A stretch of DNA of 45,427 nt from Zarea fungicola. Lineage: Eukaryota > Ascomycota > Sordariomycetes > Hypocreales > Cordycipitaceae. The stretch lies in NCBI GenBank assembly GCA_900169235.1, contig FWCC01000493.1, positions 1 to 45,427 on the forward strand, in the 5' to 3' direction. The translations under genes were made by a program, and so were the position numbers. The notes beneath the pieces were generated by a model. The model saw nothing but the letters and a program-made list of their open reading frames with translations, was not told the DNA's origin and searched no databases. Shown here piece by piece: positions 31,185 to 41,321 of this stretch (within the stretch, counting starts at the first letter, position 1; every line of letters starts with the position of its first letter).

Positions 31185-32300
31185 ATGCCAGCTCAATTAA
31201 CCTCCACGGCAGCGTCAAGCCACGCCTTGGCCTTTGGTCTTCTCCGACTGCTTAGCAGTGATGGTGATGCACCCACCAGCAGCAAAGCCTGCTCGCCTCT
31301 GTCCATCATCATTGCGATAGGCATGCTCGCCGGCGCGGCTGATTCAGTCTCCAAAAACGGGCTTTGTCACAAATTGGGGATAACAGAGCCAGCGAATTTG
31401 GGGAGCGACTTTCAGGAAATTTTGGCGCTGCTGGGTATTGACGATGGGCGCGGCGCACTCAGCGGCGCAAATGGCCTGTTTACAGACCACAGCGTCACGA
31501 TCCGCCAGGGGTACATGGACTTTGTTGCAAGTTTCGGCGCGTCAGTCACACAGTATCCGCAACTCGACAAGGCAGTTGTTGACATCAACACATGGGTTGC
31601 GGGCCATACGCGTGGCTTGATCCAAGATTTGCTTTCTGCGGCTGTGCTCCGAAATGCACATGCGGTTCTCATCAATACGCTGGCGTTCAAGGGCATCTGG
31701 AAACGAGAATTTGACAAGAAACACACACAAAAGACGAATTTTCATATACCGGGACAAAAGCCAAAGCTGGTGGCCATGATGTTCCAAAGAGGCATCAAGG
31801 TGGCGAGTTTGGGGGGAGACAAGTATACCGCTGTCCGCTTGCCGTACACCGCAGCGTCAGCATCGCAGTCAACGTCCCTCATCGCCTATCTGCCCAACAA
31901 TGACGTCTCGATAGGTCAATTCATCAGTTGCATGGGCACTACTGCTGCAGTTTCTCCGTCCAAGTTTGCAGAAACCAAGTTTGACGTATTTGGATTCCCC
32001 AAGTTCTCCTTGGATACCAAATGTCACATCTTGGATAAGCTGTCGCTGCTAGGATTCCCTTTGGCCGGATCTTATCCGGAATTGGGAGGGCCCAACAGCG
32101 TGGTCTCGGATGTTATCCACCAGGCAGTGATCAAGATTGACGAGCAGGGGACCGAGGCGGCAGCGGCGACGGCGGTGGTCATGACACGGAGCCGGCCAGT
32201 GCAAAGTAGAACCTTGATCTTTGACCGACCTTTTTATTTCGCACTCGTTCACGATGAAAGTAATTTGGCGCTTTTTGCAGGTGTTTTCTGTGGATCATAG
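31185..32300 (+). CDS. serpin (serine protease inhibitor, I4 family)
   Basis: Intact serpin of 371 residues in one exon from the ATG at 31185; in-frame codons continue upstream without an ATG near the family start. Core serpin features: N-terminal helix A-like FGLLRLL, SPLSIIIAIGMLAGAA, ANGLFTD, INTWVAGHTRGLIQDLL, the breach strand LINTLAFKGIWKREFD, and C-terminal FDRPFYFALVHDESNLALFAGVF. The reactive-loop hinge reads D-E-Q-G-T-E-A-A-A-A-T-A, the small-residue pattern of inhibitory serpins, so loop insertion should work. Counting from the hinge Gly as P15 places P1 in the string TRSR, hinting at a trypsin-like target. There is no clear signal peptide, so it may be cytosolic or non-classically exported. 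Serpins are very rare in fungi (celpin of the gut fungus Piromyces is the known case). Confidence 0.93.
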   Translation: MPAQLTSTAASSHALAFGLLRLLSSDGDAPTSSKACSPLSIIIAIGMLAGAADSVSKNGLCHKLGITEPANLGSDFQEILALLGIDDGRGALSGANGLFTDHSVTIRQGYMDFVASFGASVTQYPQLDKAVVDINTWVAGHTRGLIQDLLSAAVLRNAHAVLINTLAFKGIWKREFDKKHTQKTNFHIPGQKPKLVAMMFQRGIKVASLGGDKYTAVRLPYTAASASQSTSLIAYLPNNDVSIGQFISCMGTTAAVSPSKFAETKFDVFGFPKFSLDTKCHILDKLSLLGFPLAGSYPELGGPNSVVSDVIHQAVIKIDEQGTEAAAATAVVMTRSRPVQSRTLIFDRPFYFALVHDESNLALFAGVFCGS

Positions 32301-32934
32301 AGGAATGCTTTGGCACTGGTTTGGCAATTATTTCATATTCATGGGCGCGAGACAACAACTAAGCGGATGGTTAAATTCCCATGGCGAAGGCGAAGGGGGG
32401 AAGTGTGCAGCAGAGCAATTTGTAAATGCAGAAAGTCTCCAAGATTATGTATTTATTTATTTAAAAGAAAAATACCCTGCAGAGTATTACAAATGGCCTG
32501 GGTTTTCGCTGAGCACGCACAAGTAGTAGCAATTTTCAATGGCATAGAATGGCACAGAGATGGCAGAAAAAGGAGATTTGAGGCATTGGGTATGAGCTGC
32601 TAGCCTGGCAGCTACTTTAGCAATCATAAAAGGGCAGCTTTGGTGTTTACTAATAATGATGTATGGCCCCTTTTGCGCCAGTGAGTAACCTTAAAATAAG
32701 GCTGGGAATGACTGCAGCGCTGGCAGCTCGCACTTTATGAGTGGCGGAAGTCCATTGCAGTTCTCCAGTATTGTTGGCATTATTACGGCAGCCTAAAGGG
32801 AACACAACCGCCGTCACCGGCCAGCGGTAAAATCACAACGATGACAGCCTCGCTACTCGACGCTGGCCAGACCTTACTTACAACTCATTGCTTAAACAGC
32901 AGCAACCAAACAAAACAAACACTGGTTCCTGGTC
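32301..32934. other. intergenic region, serpin to zinc-cluster gene
   Basis: A 634-bp gap between two plus-strand genes. It holds an AT-rich segment near 32445-32475 just after the serpin (likely 3' UTR) and the promoter of the regulator. No coding frame of note. Confidence 0.5.
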
Positions 32935-34777
32935 ATGACAAATCTTGCACTCCGTGGCCCAGACGACCATTCTCAAAACGGAGCGGGCGCGGCAAAGAAA
33001 CGAACCCATGTGCCGCGTCAGCGGACTTGGGCTCCAAAGACAAAGACTGGCTGCACCACTTGCCGGTAAGTCAGTTGTCTAGATTAGTAGCTACTGGAAT
33101 TTGAATTTGAAATAAATTGTGGAAATAATACATTCGACTAACATTCGTCACCTTGTCGTGGGCGGCGATTACAGGAGACGCCGTGTAAAATGCGACGAGG
33201 TAAAGCCCACGTGCATGCGATGTGCCTCGGGCGGGAGAGTCTGTGAGGGATACGACAAGTCACTAGCGCCAGGTTCAGCGCCAGGTTCAGCGTGTGTAGC
33301 AAAAGGTTCACCTCACTCTGCCGCATCATCAGCTCGGGAAAGCTCCTTGGCACTGGCATTGCAGCAGCCGCGTACAGTGGTTGGCCCGTCCGAGGTCAAG
33401 GTGAATCTGTCCGACATGACCATGTTTGACGCTCTCCGCTTCAATATTGTCGGCCTGGTCGCTGGCGGCTTTGACCATGGCTTTTGGGCCGTCGACGTTC
33501 TGAGAGCATGTCAAGTGCAGCCTGCCATCTGGCATGCAAGTTTGGCGCTGACAGCACTGCACCAGTCGCAGAAGCAGGACGCGGGCGAGACGTTTCGCAG
33601 ATCTAGACATGAGAGGCTTTCCATGACCCACTATGGTGCCTCAATCAAGCATGTCATTGCGCTGACGAGCAAGGGGAACCTATCCAATGGCGAGAGGGAA
33701 GCGCTGCTGTTGGCGAGCCTCCTCTTGACAGCACTGTGCACCATGCAGGGCGACGTGCGGCAGGCTATGATGCATGCCGCCAATTGCATTCAGCTCTTTC
33801 ATCAGTGGCGGTTGTGGGAGGGTCATAGATCTTCCGTGTCGCGTCGTGGCAGCATGCTCAATGCAGATTCCTTGAACACAATCGTTGCGCACATTGAGCT
33901 GCAGCTTGTGAGCCGGATAGAGCAAGTTGCCATTCCACCCTGGGGCTCGCCCTGCTCTCCACCCAGGTGCTCGGATATCCCATTCGCATCTGCCGCGGAA
34001 GCATACCATGAATTCCAACCACTCTTTACCTCACTCATTGGCCTCTGGCAACGGGCTGGCCTCCCACTCCTTCGGGGGTTGCCGCAACCAGGGCCGGAGA
34101 TGGACGTGCGATACCCGTACGTGATTGAGTTTCAAAGGTGGAAGAAAAAGTATGACGCGCTTCGTGCATCTGACAATACGAGCTCAGTGGATGCAGAGAG
34201 CATGATGACGCTCTACTTTTACTGGTACGGTTTGCAAATATGTCTCGAGGCGAATATTTATGGCGGGGAGACTGCGTTTGACATTTTTTTACCGGCGTTT
34301 CAAAATATGCTCACCATGGCAAAGGAGCTGCTCGAGATTATTCGGACAAGTAAAGAGGTTGGTGAGGGGGACGAGAGGCCTGCCTTTTCGTTTACCATGT
34401 CCGCCATCGAGGGCCTGATGTGGTGTTCCAACGGCTGCCGGGATCCAGAGGTCCGTCGTGGGTTTCTTCATCTTATACAGATCTGGCCCCGACGAGAAGG
34501 CATATGGTCGAACAATTTGATAGCAGCCATTGTCGAGACTACTATTGATCTCGAAGAGACTGGATGGTGCGATGGCGAGCTAGACGCAGGTTCCGATTGT
34601 ATTTGCGTAGCGGGCGCGTTTATATGCAACCAGCACAGGGTCAACAACCACACTGTTGAATTTCTATCGGGCGATAGGGCGCGCGTTACATTTGAGACGG
34701 TGGGCGATAAAATGATGAATAGACGAGGTCATGTAGCGATACTGCCGAAGAGTACCAGGGTTGTTGAAACGTGGTGA
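32935..34777 (+). CDS. Zn2Cys6 fungal transcription factor, intact
   Basis: Zinc-cluster regulator of 577 residues. Exons 32935-33065 and 33175-34777; the 109-nt intron splits the zinc cluster and splicing restores it exactly: C-x2-C-x6-C-x6-C-x2-C-x6-C with the RRRRVK basic stretch at about residues 39-65. A short Pro/Gly/Ser repeat (PGSAPGSA) follows, then the fungal-specific regulatory region (MTMFDALRFNIVGLVAGGF, WHASLALTALHQSQ, YFYWYGLQICLEANIYGG). This layout is typical of the C6-type family with a DUF3468/fungal_trans_2-like body. The start at 32935 is the first ATG in phase. Target genes cannot be read; the serpin is its nearest neighbour. Confidence 0.9.
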
Positions 34778-35158
34778 CGGCGACGGAATTGTCTTTGGAG
34801 TGCAGGGAATTACACAGTTGGGCGAGCAGAATATTGGGAAAGTTGTAGCAGTATTGTAATGAGAATTTAGAGTTTGAATGCATGCACGAAAGTACAATGC
34901 TGTAAGAACCCTTGAAGGTCGTAGCTGAGGACGTCGGGGAAAGCACCGCAGCACCAAGGGTAGCTTTGACCCACGCAGCGCAGCACCAATTTGCAGTGGA
35001 TTCTTGCTACTGACTTCGTCGCCCCCAGATAACGTCCCGCTGCAACGACTCGCCATCCACCAACAACCACGCCCAAACGAGAACGTCGAGCCGGCTATAC
35101 GAAGGGGAAGCGTCTCCCATTCTTGCATCGCATACGAAATACTCTTTGGAAATCAATT
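34778..35158. other. intergenic region; accessory-to-core boundary
   Basis: A 381-bp gap before EMC10. Downstream of here the products are mostly conserved housekeeping proteins and GC content at codon third positions rises visibly. No gene or repeat is seen in the gap. Confidence 0.45.
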
Positions 35159-35784
35159 ATGCGCTTGACTGCGCTCATCGGAGCGCTCTGCGCGGCCTCG
35201 CTCGCCGGCGCCACGCCTCGCACCGCTCACATCTACATCCAGTCTGTCGAGACGGCCGGGAAGCCCAGCCCGCTGGCCGAGATTGCCTACGACGTGCGCT
35301 CGCCATCGACATCCGAGGTGCTCACGTACGAGGCGCCTGACCTGGCCGATGGCACGGAGACGGTGCGCGTGGGGGTCTACGACGTCAAGTCCAAGTCGTG
35401 GTCGTCGGGCACGACGGTGGCCTCGGCAGACAACTTTGGCAAGGGATTCTCGCCGAATTTCCTCGTGTCGGTCGACGCCAGCGGTGAGGTGCTGAGTACC
35501 GCGCTCAAGGGCGTGCAGATTGACGCGGGCCACACGAGAGACTTTGGCCCCAAGGTGGTGCTGCTTCCCGAAGAGCGCGGCACGCAGCCAGCTCTGAATA
35601 AGCCAGTGGTGCTGAACCCCGAGGGCAAGAGAGAAGAGATTCAGGAGAAGACATTGTTACAAAAGTACGAGAGACCATTCCACCATTGGTTTTTGCTTGA
35701 TACTAACACTGTGTTTGCAGGTACTGGTGGGTTGGTGCCATTGTGCTGTTCATGGTTGTCAGCGGCGGTGGACCGGAGAAATAG
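35159..35784 (+). CDS. EMC10: ER membrane protein complex subunit 10 (EMC10)-like
   Basis: Predicted EMC10 homologue of 189 residues. Exons 35159-35664 and 35721-35784 with a 56-nt intron; splicing gives TLLQKYWWVGAIVLFMVVSGGGPEK at the C-terminus, including the single membrane anchor. An N-terminal signal peptide (residues 1-18, cleaved near AGA) leads a lumenal beta-sandwich domain containing VGVYDVKSKSWSSG and FSPNFLVSVD. EMC inserts and chaperones multi-pass membrane proteins in the ER; EMC10 is the lumenal type-I subunit. The start at 35159 places the signal peptide at the N-terminus; an in-frame upstream ATG at 35123 would bury it. Length and topology suit fungal EMC10. Confidence 0.85.
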
Positions 35785-36547
35785 AAGAGTATATTTAATT
35801 GAGATGATATATGGAGTACACTTTGACGAGCTTGTATTTGATTACGTGGAGTGCGGTGTGATTTCTTGTGGTTGAGGTCGAGCCTACTCCGAGCCAATAG
35901 ACAGGTTTGATTCGCCGCATTATTTTACAGAGTACTCGGCAGCCATGAAGGTGAAACGCTACAAATACCCGGGTTAGTTAATTGGGTCTACGTTTATCCG
36001 CCCATGTGTTGTTGATGCAATAATAATCTTCTTCTTTCCTTGCTGTCTGTACTCTATAGTAATGACAGCTTCCGTACGGAATTGAGATATCATCACGTGC
36101 AGCTGAAGCTTCTCAACCTTGCAAGTCAGTTGTCGTGCTGGACGGAGTAGCTGTCCAGCAGTTCAGCTCATGTTGGATGGCGGCTTGTGCAGGTTTGGTC
36201 TAGCGCCGTTGCTACGCAGATGCAAGACACTCAGACAAGCGGAAAAAAGAAAAAGAAAAAAAAAAGAGGCGCAAAAGATGCTTTTCCAAGCTCCAGGACG
36301 CCGCACGCCGCACTAAAACTAGATGGAAAGCCCACCACCATTCACTCCACTTCCAGGGCGCCAGCTTGGGGTGGTGTTGTGCACCACCTCACCTCTCGTT
36401 GACTTGCAACCTTGACCCTCCATCTCTCCATCTCTCCACGCCACCTTGAATTCATACAGAAAACGAGCTTTTGTGGTTACTCTGGACCTTGGCTCTTATT
36501 TTACCAAAACACTTGTTCCGCAAATTCCACCTCGTCCAACCTTTAAA
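35785..36547. other. intergenic region, EMC10 to CHZ1
   Basis: A 763-bp gap with an A-rich run (36242-36266) and CT-rich repeats (ccatctctccatctctcc, about 36419-36437) just before CHZ1, a common feature of strong fungal core promoters. No credible gene seen. Confidence 0.5.
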
Positions 36548-37066
36548 ATGGCTAACAACGGCACTGCTCTCCCCAGCGACCGCGCCACTACTGGCTTCGC
36601 TGAGGAAAAGGGCAAGGGCAAGGCCGCCGAGCGCGTACACGATGACGCTACCATGGAAGAGGACGACGACGAGGAAGACGATGATGACGAGGAATCAGAT
36701 GACGAAGATTTTGAGGGTGAAGTGAGTATCATGGCATTCGCTGTACTTGGTTGAACTGGAAACCCTAGTGCTAACATATTGGCAGAACGACGGAGGTACT
36801 TGAAGCCGCTCTTTTTTTTTTTTGCGCCAATGCCCATGCAACAACAACAACAAGAAGCTAACGTGATCTTTTTTTGTTTCACAGAGGAAGTCGAGGATGG
36901 CGCTGACGAGGTCGATCTAAACAACATTGTCGATGGTGGCCGCCGAACTCGCGGTGCCAAGATTGACTTTGCCAAAGCCGCGGCCGAGAACCCTGTCGAC
37001 GACGACGATGACGAGGACGACGACGACTTTGAGCCTCCCGTGCAGGACACTGAGATGTCTGGCTAG
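36548..37066 (+). CDS. CHZ1: histone H2A.Z-specific chaperone CHZ1
   Basis: Small acidic nuclear chaperone of 121 residues. Exons 36548-36721, 36786-36795 and 36885-37066: the middle exon is only 10 nt (aacgacggag), yet phases agree and it joins ...FEGE-NDG-EEVEDG.... The CHZ motif follows: DEVDLNNIVDGGRRTRGAKIDFA, which binds H2A.Z-H2B dimers. It is flanked by Asp/Glu-rich tracts (EEDDDEEDDDDEESDDEDFE before, DDDDDEDDDDFE after). In yeast Chz1 delivers H2A.Z for exchange by SWR1. Length is normal for ascomycetes. Confidence 0.92.
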
Positions 37067-37542
37067 ACTTGTCCAAACCCAGCATTCTAGTTGGAAAGCC
37101 TGATGGAATAAAACGGACCAATCAAGGCGGTGGGCGGTGTGACACTTTCTTGCAGCAATGATTTTATTTTCTTGCATTATACACGGTGCACAAAAAAATG
37201 GATACATGGCCAGAGATGCTGATACTTTGTTAAAAGCAAATGAGATTATGATGCGTTTGTTGCTTGGCTTGGCCACTTTTAGGGCATATCTAGGACAAAC
37301 AATACACTACAATTGCTGTTGGGTATGGTGCCAATCTACCCGTGCTGTGAATTGATGCCTTTGTCATGGCAGTTGCGAGCTCCCCATCCGCCACCTGGCA
37401 GCTGCCTGCTGGCTGGCAAGCTCTGCTCTCACTCCCTCTATTTGGCAGCTGTCCTCTTTTGCAACCCCTCTCCAACTAAACAAAAACACTCAAACACTCA
37501 AACACTCAAACACTCAAACAATACAGATCCCGGCCCACTCTC
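37067..37542. other. intergenic region with 8-bp tandem repeat
   Basis: A 476-bp gap after CHZ1. It ends in a short tandem repeat (37484-37520) just before the next start codon. No gene seen. Confidence 0.5.
37484..37520. repeat. 8-bp tandem repeat AAACACTC x4.6
   Basis: Four perfect copies of AAACACTC at 37484-37515 plus a partial fifth copy. The array ends 22 bp before the ATG at 37543, so it is probably in the 5' leader. Copy number may vary among strains. Confidence 0.85.
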
Positions 37543-38473
37543 ATGGCATCCGCTGCGGCGCCGCACCAGCATCCGGGTGCCCATTCCTCTCCAAACTTGG
37601 CCGCATTTCCTACAGAGCCGAAGAGCCAACAGAACCGACTGCGTGCCGCCTCCACAACGAGCAGTACCGTCAACCAACGTCGGCTATTCCAGGTCATGTC
37701 ACTTGGGCAAGGAGACAGCCGGGGCACCTGGGGGATTACCATGATGCAAATCGACTACAGCCAGACAGAAGAGCTCATTCACGATGCGGTTGCCTGTCTC
37801 AATGACGCGGTGCGACGTGATCTCGGGGCTACACAGGCTTTTTTAGAGAGAAAACATATACCATCAATGCGGGAAACCACAAGCAAATGGAATCAGCACC
37901 ATCGAAAGCAGCGAGAGAACCATGTCACAGCTGGTGATCAAATCTACGCCAGGTACAGCCCAGAGTGGATTGCAAACAAGGACCTGCAGGAGGCCTCGGT
38001 CGGCAACCTTCGCGCCGAATTCCACAAGTGGATAATGGGGATGGGAGGGAACTGCCGCGGAGGCGATATGCGCTACGTTTTCTGTCTCTTGTTTGATGCA
38101 GCGACGATGCACCGGCTCAGCGACATCTGGCGCGACAAGCCCCGCCATCATGGCCCCTGGGGCAAGCAAGCCCAAGTCAGGGATCAAGATGCTAGATGCG
38201 CTGCCGGGTACCGATTGTATCGGCATCTATGAGGTGCATTTAGGAGGAGAAAAGGGCTTGGTTGACTTTTGGTTTGAGCGGAGCTTGAGTCGACCACCAA
38301 TCGAAATGCTGCTTACACCGCCACAACAGCAGCCAGACGGCCAACTGTGGTGCTACTGGCCGCGGGAAAAGAGCAACATGGCAGGACACGACAAGAGAAG
38401 GGCGACGGGGCAGGCGAGGTTCAAGGGAAATAGAAGGCGCAAGGACAAGGACAAGATGCTTGTTCTAAAATGA
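37543..38473 (+). CDS. unrecognised protein, reading frame changes near 38.1-38.2 kb
   Basis: From the ATG at 37543 one frame runs 229 codons to a stop at 38230-38232. A second frame (+1) opens by 38093 and runs to 38471-38473; both are gene-like in their overlap. The first encodes a Q/S/T-rich start, then a helical region (QIDYSQTEELIHDAVACLN) and HKWIMGMGGNCRGGDMRYV. The second encodes GTDCIGIYEVHLGGEKGLVDFWFE and a basic C-terminus (KGNRRRKDKDK). I do not recognise either. One spliced or frameshifted protein of about 310 residues is likely. The only phase-fitting intron I found (37999-38101) has a weak gtcggc donor and would remove coding-like sequence, so a one-base error or a real frameshift is equally possible. 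Confidence 0.5.
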
Positions 38474-38996
38474 GAAAGTGAAAACATGTCCATGTGCTCC
38501 CAGTATTATTATATTATATGTATCTCTTTGGTGGATCCTGGCAGTATCAGCCAGAGTTAATTTGCTCAATTTGGAAAAGAAGAAAGAAATGCAGGCTACC
38601 TAGACAAAGGTCAAGCTGTTCAATTAAGAAACTATGGACGTACAGCCATGTCCTAGTCAAGTGAAGTCGCCACGAATTTCCATTCCACCCGCTCCGCGTG
38701 ACCCTAATAATTAAAGCCTGGATGCTGGCCCAACCTTTTATTCCAACACTTGGCTACCTGTCCAGTTCATCTTGGTGCTCTGCGCATAAAACAGTAGCAT
38801 ACTGGTAGCATACCAAGTTCAAAGACAATTAATTCCACGTCGCGGTGTAATGTTTCGGTATAGTGCAGTGATTGCACACTATATAGTCCTCCAGATCCCC
38901 CACGGTGATGAAGCTACCAGTTCCTTTACCCGTCCCTACTCTACCTTGCTACAACAAGTTGAACATTTCGCCAATCTTGCATACCCCCAACTCATC
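38474..38996. other. intergenic region upstream of the small secreted protein
   Basis: A 523-bp gap. A 38850-38996 extension in frame with the next gene exists but would place its signal peptide internally, so I treat it as leader sequence. Nothing else seen. Confidence 0.5.
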
Positions 38997-39436
38997 ATGA
39001 AAGTTGCGTGGGTAGTTCTCGCTACCAGTATCGGGGTTGCCTTGGCTCAGGATTGTGGCACATGCCCTCCTCCCACAGTCGGTACTGCGCCTTACTGTGT
39101 ATGCCCTAGGGACTCAATTGGTACAGCACCAGATTGCCGCTGCCCAAAAAACGCAGAGGGTCCGCCGGGGAGATGCGAATGCCCAGAGGGTTGGAATCTG
39201 GATCTGACTGGGAGTCAACCCAGGTGTGGGCCAGGTGACGCATGAATAAATTGTGAAAGTCGACGCTTGAGGGCCTTTGATACGACTTTGACTGCTAACA
39301 GCATACCCTACCAGGAAACAGGACAGGGTATGAACAAGGCAATTTCTCATACTGGTGCAATGAAGGAGCGATGGAGTCATGGGGAGATTTCAGCAAAACA
39401 GAATGTGCTCTAATAAATCCAACTTGGTCTACATGA
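38997..39436 (+). CDS. small secreted cysteine-rich protein
   Basis: Predicted 119-residue secreted protein. Exons 38997-39234 and 39315-39436; the 80-nt intron has a perfect ctgctaac branch site and ccag acceptor, and phases agree. Without splicing the frame ends four codons later (82 residues). The signal peptide is residues 1-17 (cleavage before QDC). The mature part has 11 cysteines: four C-x-C/C-x2-C pairs in a repeated GTAP-x-C-x-CP pattern, then a C-terminal segment with NFSYWCNEGAMESWGDFSKTEC. A possible N-glycosylation site lies at NRT/NFS. No known domain is recognised. Size, secretion and Cys content match fungal effector-like or antimicrobial proteins, but a structural wall protein is also possible. 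Confidence 0.75.
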
Positions 39437-39901
39437 CCAGCCTGGCAGTTTCTATTGATGTGCATTACATATTACAAAGATTGGTCGCTGTATAGTTTGC
39501 TAAACTGCCTTGTATCGCTGTACCTAGAGATTGATCAAGTAAAAGAATGCAAAGAGCTCAAACCCAGGCACCCTTGAGTTGTACAGTGGGTGTATGTAAC
39601 ACGTTGTTTAAGCCAGATGGTCAGGTGGTGTAGGCATCTTGCATGTTGCCACCTGTTTGTTAGCGACGCCGGTGCAGCATAAAGCGGAGGCAAGCCTAAA
39701 ACAAAGTGACATACAACCCCCGGCCGTATCCATTAAAGGGGAGGGGGGCGCCGGCAGCCAAAGGCCGTTTGAGATGGCCGATTTAATTTTCCAACCCAGA
39801 AAAAAAAAAGGCCCTCGATTGTTTGGGATTTTATTTCTTTTTTTTTTCTCCTCTCCATCCGTCACGTACCATCCTTTCTTTACCCACACCACTCGGAAAC
39901 C
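39437..39901. other. intergenic region, secreted protein to BET1
   Basis: A 465-bp gap with homopolymer A and T runs (39799-39808 and 39838-39848) close to the BET1 start, forming its promoter and leader. No gene seen. Confidence 0.5.
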
Positions 39902-40741
39902 ATGGCGCAAAGGTATGCAATCAAAAACCACCATGCAGGCTGGAGAGCCATCCTGTTTGAAGTGGCAAGGAGCATCAATCCCACGATATCTGCGTCATCG
40001 GGCGGCGCGAGACAGAAAACGAGCCCGCACGCGCCACGATGATTGCCAACGGCAACCGCACAAGAGCACAAACAGCGGCAAGAAAAACATACTAACAATG
40101 CTGCAGCAGGTTCGGCGGCCTTCACCAACGCGATTCCCGCAGCGCACTCTTCGAGGGGTACACGGGCGATAACAACCAGACACGACGAGGCCCTAGCCCT
40201 GCCGGTGGCTACGGATACAACAGCGGAGGCACCGGGAGCCCTGCCAACGGCGGCAGCGGCCTCGGCTACAATAGCTACTCCTCATACGGCAATCCCAATC
40301 TTGGGCCTGGCACTCCAGCTGGGGGGGCATATCGCTCCGCGACGCCCAACCAAAAGGGCCAATACAGCGACGCGGTACTGAATGAGCTGGAGAGCCAGAA
40401 TGACGCCCAGGTAGCCGGCATCCTAGGCAAAGTGCGGACATTGAAGGATGTAAGTCAACAGAGACAAGGGAAGGCGACCGTGGGACATGAGTCCTTTTGC
40501 CGGGGCTTTTTGGCTGACTTGAGGTCTCCTCTAGATGACGGTAGCAATCGGTGACGAGATTCGAGAGTCTTCTGCGCTTGCAGAAAAGATGAATGATACA
40601 TTCGACCAGACAAGACTGCGGCTGCGCGGCACCATGAACCGCATGTTGCTCATGGCCCAGCGCTCAGGCATCCCCTGGAAGGTCTGGCTGCTATTCTTCC
40701 TCGCCGTCATCATCATCTTTACCTATGTCTGGCTATTTTAA
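39902..40741 (+). CDS. BET1: ER-Golgi SNARE BET1
   Basis: Bet1-type Qc-SNARE of 185 residues. Exons 39902-39912 (11 nt), 40110-40449 and 40535-40741; intron 1 (197 nt) has a perfect tactaac branch site and the phases agree, giving MAQRFGGLHQRDSRSALFEGY. A Gly/Asn/Ser/Pro-rich linker follows, then the SNARE helix from about ESQNDAQVAGILGKVRTLKD through MTVAIGDEIRESSALAEKMNDTF, and a C-terminal anchor (VWLLFFLAVIIIFTYVWLF). It functions in COPII-vesicle fusion at the Golgi with Sed5, Bos1 and Sec22. The SNARE domain is the usual length; the low-complexity linker is typical of filamentous fungi. Confidence 0.92.
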
Positions 40742-41321
40742 CACGCGTCGAAATCGAGCCACGCGAGTGACGGCAAACCACATGCTCCACGAATATTATC
40801 ACCATACGAGTACTGAAGAAAATTATCATGGCCAATATCTATCCCACATTGATACGGAAGCCATGGCAAAAACGCAAAACTACAACCAAGCAACGACGAC
40901 AAAAACGACGACAAAAAGGTTTAGACGTTGGGATACAGGGACACGGGGCTTCTTTTTCCTCTTGCATTGAAATGCTTCTTTGCGTTGATGGCGTTTCGGG
41001 GACCCTTTTTTCTTGTTCTTTTTTTTTTCTTTTTTTTTCTCTTATATATTTTCCTTCAAAATTTTAGACTGGTGTTTCAGAAGGAGCTTTATTCTTACCA
41101 TGAACTTGGATCAGATATATACGTACAACTATACCATTAATCACAACAATCGCGCCACATGTTTCATGACCAAGCATAAAGCCGAGTTGATTGTTTTGGC
41201 CTGGAATTATATATTGAAATTATATATCTAGGTAATTCTCGTAATTCTCGCCACAAAAAAGGTAGTGAGAGGGTATCATGGTATAAAGTGGAAAAGTGAA
41301 AGCCACAACGCCTCATCCGCC
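40742..41321. other. convergent gap BET1/APC15 with pyrimidine tract
   Basis: A 580-bp gap between convergent genes, presumably two 3' UTRs. It contains an almost pure C/T run near 41008-41042, mostly T with scattered C and G. No gene seen. Confidence 0.5.

Noticed and set aside
33138..33173. Start of the zinc-cluster gene at the GTG at 33119 without an intron
   Set aside because: That model lacks the first two cysteines; splicing from 32935-33065 restores the complete zinc cluster in phase.
36496..37050. 184-codon Ser-rich minus-strand frame
   Set aside because: It is antisense to the acidic tracts of CHZ1.
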